Source of the DNA: CAUSKK01 sp963532425
Lineage (GTDB): Bacteria > Pseudomonadota > Gammaproteobacteria > Cardiobacteriales > Cardiobacteriaceae
DNA length: 64,000 nucleotides
Assembly: GCA_963532425.1 (NCBI GenBank)
Contig: CAUSKK010000009.1
Location: forward strand, 25,729 to 89,728
Direction: 5' to 3'
Shown in pieces: positions 62,249 through 64,000 of the stretch (positions are counted from its first letter, which is position 1; the number at the start of each line of letters is the position of its first letter). Below the pieces are notes generated by a model. The model worked only from the letters and a program-made list of their open reading frames with translations, searched no databases and was not told the origin of the DNA. A program made the translations under genes and the position numbers.

Positions 62249-62517
62249 TTAGGGGGAAGGGTTGTCGGTGGCCGGGGGCAGCGCTTCCATGGGGATTAGG
62301 AAGGTGTTCACCAGCGTTTCGACGGCCCAGGCCAGCAGGCCGAGGCCGAGAATAAGGGGCAGATTACGGTCGAACCACCACAGGCTCAGGGCCCAGAGCA
62401 CCCACAGGCTGCCCCGAAGCAGTGTTGGCAGCGCAGCGGGGCCGGCGTGCCGAGCAGGCGCAGTTTGCGGCCGGCGGGGAAGGGGTGGTGGCAGTGGGGA
62501 CAGGTGAGGGCGGACAT
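62249..62517 (-). pseudogene. Zinc-ribbon membrane protein, frameshifted paralogue
   Basis: An ATG at 62517 with AGGAG upstream starts SALTCPHCHHPFPAGRKLRL, two CxxC-type metal motifs closely matching the next gene. The frame stops soon after LRCQHCFG. One base away, the sequence continues as LRGSLWVLWALSLWWFDRNL and on to the end at 62249, a two-helix membrane part like the paralogue. A single-base deletion near 62430 would explain it; a sequencing error is also possible. Confidence 0.55.
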
Positions 62518-62526
62518 AAATTTCTC

Positions 62527-62853
62527 CTAGGGGGTTTTCGATTCGGTCGGGGCCTTTTTCGGGAAGTAGGTAATCTGCCGTTTTTCCAGGGGCACGTCGA
62601 GATGCAGCAGGCAAGTGGTCATCAGGGCGAACAGGCCGAGGCCAATCATGGCCACCGGGTCGCGCAGCCAGCGCAGCAGGACGGCCAGCACCAGCAGCAG
62701 CGACGGCAGCATTGCCAGCAGGGCCGGGGTGATGGCCAGGCCGATGAGCAGGCCGCAGCTGCGGCAGGGTACTTCCCGGGCCCAGCCGAGCAGGAGCTTA
62801 CGCCCCGGGGATAGGGCGGTCTGGTGGCAGTGGGGACAGGTGAAGGCGGACAT
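62527..62853 (-). CDS. Zinc-ribbon membrane protein
   Basis: A 108-residue protein. The N-terminus SAFTCPHCHQ and PCRSCG form a likely zinc ribbon, followed by two or three membrane helices (LLIGLAITPALLAMLPSLLL, then MIGLGLFALMTTCLLHL). The ATG at 62853 has AGGAG upstream and the leader is nearly identical to that of its paralogue 9 bp downstream of its stop. The function is unknown. Confidence 0.7.
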   Translation of the reverse strand: MSAFTCPHCHQTALSPGRKLLLGWAREVPCRSCGLLIGLAITPALLAMLPSLLLVLAVLLRWLRDPVAMIGLGLFALMTTCLLHLDVPLEKRQITYFPKKAPTESKTP

Positions 62854-63078
62854 AAATTTCTCCTTGGTCGGTTGAAAAGGCGGATTATAGCCAGCGGCCC
62901 CGGCCGCAAGGCTGAGGTTTTCGACAACCGGGCCCCGGTGCCGAAGCGCTTCGCCCGGGCCCATTCCCCATCCATTATTAGGAGGAAATGCCCATGCTCC
63001 CCACCCCACTCACCGCCGCCCGCGCCGGGAAGCGCTTCTGGCCCCGGCCGGCGCTTAAATCCAAGTAGGAAGCCCGTC

Positions 63079-64000
63079 ATGGAACGTTTGAAAGAAATTA
63101 TTGTTGGCCTACAACTGCTCTTCGTCGCCTTCGGCGCCCTCGTCCTCGTGCCGCTGCTGACCGGCCTTAGCCCGGCGGTGGCCCTGCTGTCCGCCGGCCT
63201 CGGTACCCTGGCCTTCCAGGGGCTCACCGGCCGGCAGGTGCCGATTTTCCTCGGCTCCTCCTTCGCCTTCATCGGGCCGCTGACCCTGGCCATTCCCCAA
63301 TGGGGGCTGGCGGCCACCCAGGGGGCGATTATGGCCGTGGCGCTGGTCTATCTGGCCCTGGCCCTGCTGGTGCGCCGCCTCGGCACCGGCTTCATCGACC
63401 GGCTCTTCCCGCCGGTGGTGGTGGCCCCGGTGATTATGGTCATCGGCCAGGCCCTGGCGCCGGCCGCCGCCAACATGGCCATGGGTCTCTCCGGCGACGG
63501 CCAACGGGTGCTCTTTGCCAAGGGCCCGGCGCTGGCGGTGGCGACGGTGGCCCTGCTGACCACCATCGCCGTGGCCCTCTACAGCCGGGGGCTGGCCAAA
63601 CTGCTGGCGGTGCTGGCCGGCATCGGCGCCGGCTACGGGCTGGCGGTGGCCCTCGGTCTGGGCGATTTTGCCGCCGTCCGCGCCGCCCCCTGGCTGCAGC
63701 TGCCGCCGGTTACGCTGCCCCGCTTTGACCTCAATGCCATTCTCTTTCTGCTGCCGGTGGCCCTGGCCCCGGCCATTGAGCACATCGGCGACATTGCCGT
63801 CATCGGCCAGGTCTGCGACAAACCCTTCCTCCAGCAACCCGGCCTTCATCGCACCCTGGCCGGCGACGGCGTGGCCGTGGCCCTGGCCGGACTGCTCGGC
63901 GCCGCCAACCCGGCTTACCGGGACGCCCTCGGCACTATCGGCGTCGCCATCCGCAACCTCGGCAACTTCCCCGACGGCGTTGCCTTCGCCATCCTCATCG
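63079..64000 (+). CDS. Uracil/xanthine permease-like protein (NCS2), 3' end outside window
   Basis: About 307 residues are visible. The first 275 match NCS2 permeases of the UraA type: ERLKEIIVGLQLLFVAFGAL, PIFLGSSFAFIGPL, FPPVVVAPVIMVIG, LPVALAPAIEHIGDIAVIGQ and PGLHRTLAGDGVAVALAG. From about residue 276 the expected NTTYGENIGV motif is missing. In the same frame the sequence reads DALGTIGVAIRNLGNFPDGV and AFAILI, which resembles the C-terminus of RnfD-type electron-transport proteins. TAGGA precedes the ATG. Either the gene is a chimera or the window edge carries a misjoin. Confidence 0.65.
   Translation, partial: MERLKEIIVGLQLLFVAFGALVLVPLLTGLSPAVALLSAGLGTLAFQGLTGRQVPIFLGSSFAFIGPLTLAIPQWGLAATQGAIMAVALVYLALALLVRRLGTGFIDRLFPPVVVAPVIMVIGQALAPAAANMAMGLSGDGQRVLFAKGPALAVATVALLTTIAVALYSRGLAKLLAVLAGIGAGYGLAVALGLGDFAAVRAAPWLQLPPVTLPRFDLNAILFLLPVALAPAIEHIGDIAVIGQVCDKPFLQQPGLHRTLAGDGVAVALAGLLGAANPAYRDALGTIGVAIRNLGNFPDGVAFAILI

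Noticed and set aside
1..64000. tRNA or rRNA genes
   Set aside because: No T-arm-like GTTCGAATCC signatures with matching acceptor stems and no rRNA-like stretches were noticed by eye.

Overview
The window is about 64 kb of a GC-rich bacterial chromosome. Housekeeping genes point to a Gammaproteobacterium or close relative: ptsHI, lgt-thyA, PBP1B with a TPR lipoprotein, an E. coli-type gshA plus gshB, cysGJI, lnt, slt, wzb and gapA. A decayed polymorphic-toxin/immunity array and a broken TbpB-like surface lipoprotein suggest a host-associated, mucosal lifestyle. I see nothing that fixes the genus, and no rRNA, tRNA, CRISPR array or intact transposase.

The dominant feature is a 10-bp perfect palindrome, GAAGCGCTTC. 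With its one- or two-mismatch variants it fills seven gene-free islands (about 800-2400, 4900-5810, 13600-14380, 23850-26110, 31860-33440, 52570-53215 and 58870-60450), roughly once every 30-60 bp. It is also scattered through coding sequence, where its three frames give E-A-L-(P), K-R-F and S-A-S. Islands 1 and 3 share an inverted duplication in which three separate length differences (181, 54 and 34 bp) each run exactly from one palindrome to another. Several modules (27, 33, 65 and about 130 bp) occur twice, bounded on both sides by palindromes, in otherwise unrelated surroundings. The islands therefore look like mosaics of palindrome-delimited units that are gained, lost and copied as blocks. 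I regard this as the main candidate for an undescribed system.

Layout: 1-752, end of a basic low-complexity protein. 2408-4900, an AT-rich foreign remnant of toxin tails, immunity genes and an ATPase fragment between islands 1 and 2. 5857-7880, ptsI and ptsH on the minus strand, divergent from lgt, a DUF29 gene, thyA, mrcB and an LpoP-like lipoprotein (to 13543). 14429-20204, a minus-strand run of three Sel1 genes, two overlapping nucleotidyltransferases, trpS and a small lipoprotein. 20407-23773, a DUF1176 gene divergent from two periplasmic iron-type binding proteins. 26153-31812, DAHP synthase, an exported unknown, a cupin protein and divergent gshB/gshA, with a hairpin-repeat cluster at the gshB 3' end. 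33367-42427, a minus-strand wall and envelope cluster: lnt, a MliC-like gene, three SLT-domain transglycosylases, a GYF_2 protein, a degenerate tyrosine-kinase-like protein and wzb. 42533-49109, sulfite reduction: cysG, cysJ, a YeiH-family exporter, a small unknown and cysI. 49250-52534, gapA, a GNAT acetyltransferase and a DEAD-box helicase. 53327-58869, a broken TbpB-like lipoprotein, a hydrolase, three tandem DUF3298 paralogues and a phosphatase. 60551-64000, an M50 protease, two zinc-ribbon membrane proteins and an uracil-permease-like gene whose visible end resembles RnfD.

Functional groupings are mainly envelope biogenesis (Lgt, Lnt, PBP1B plus a putative activator, SLT enzymes, a lysozyme-inhibitor-like lipoprotein) and reduced sulfur/thiol metabolism (siroheme synthase, sulfite reductase, both glutathione-synthesis enzymes). 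All calls come from reading the sequence; no database search was run.
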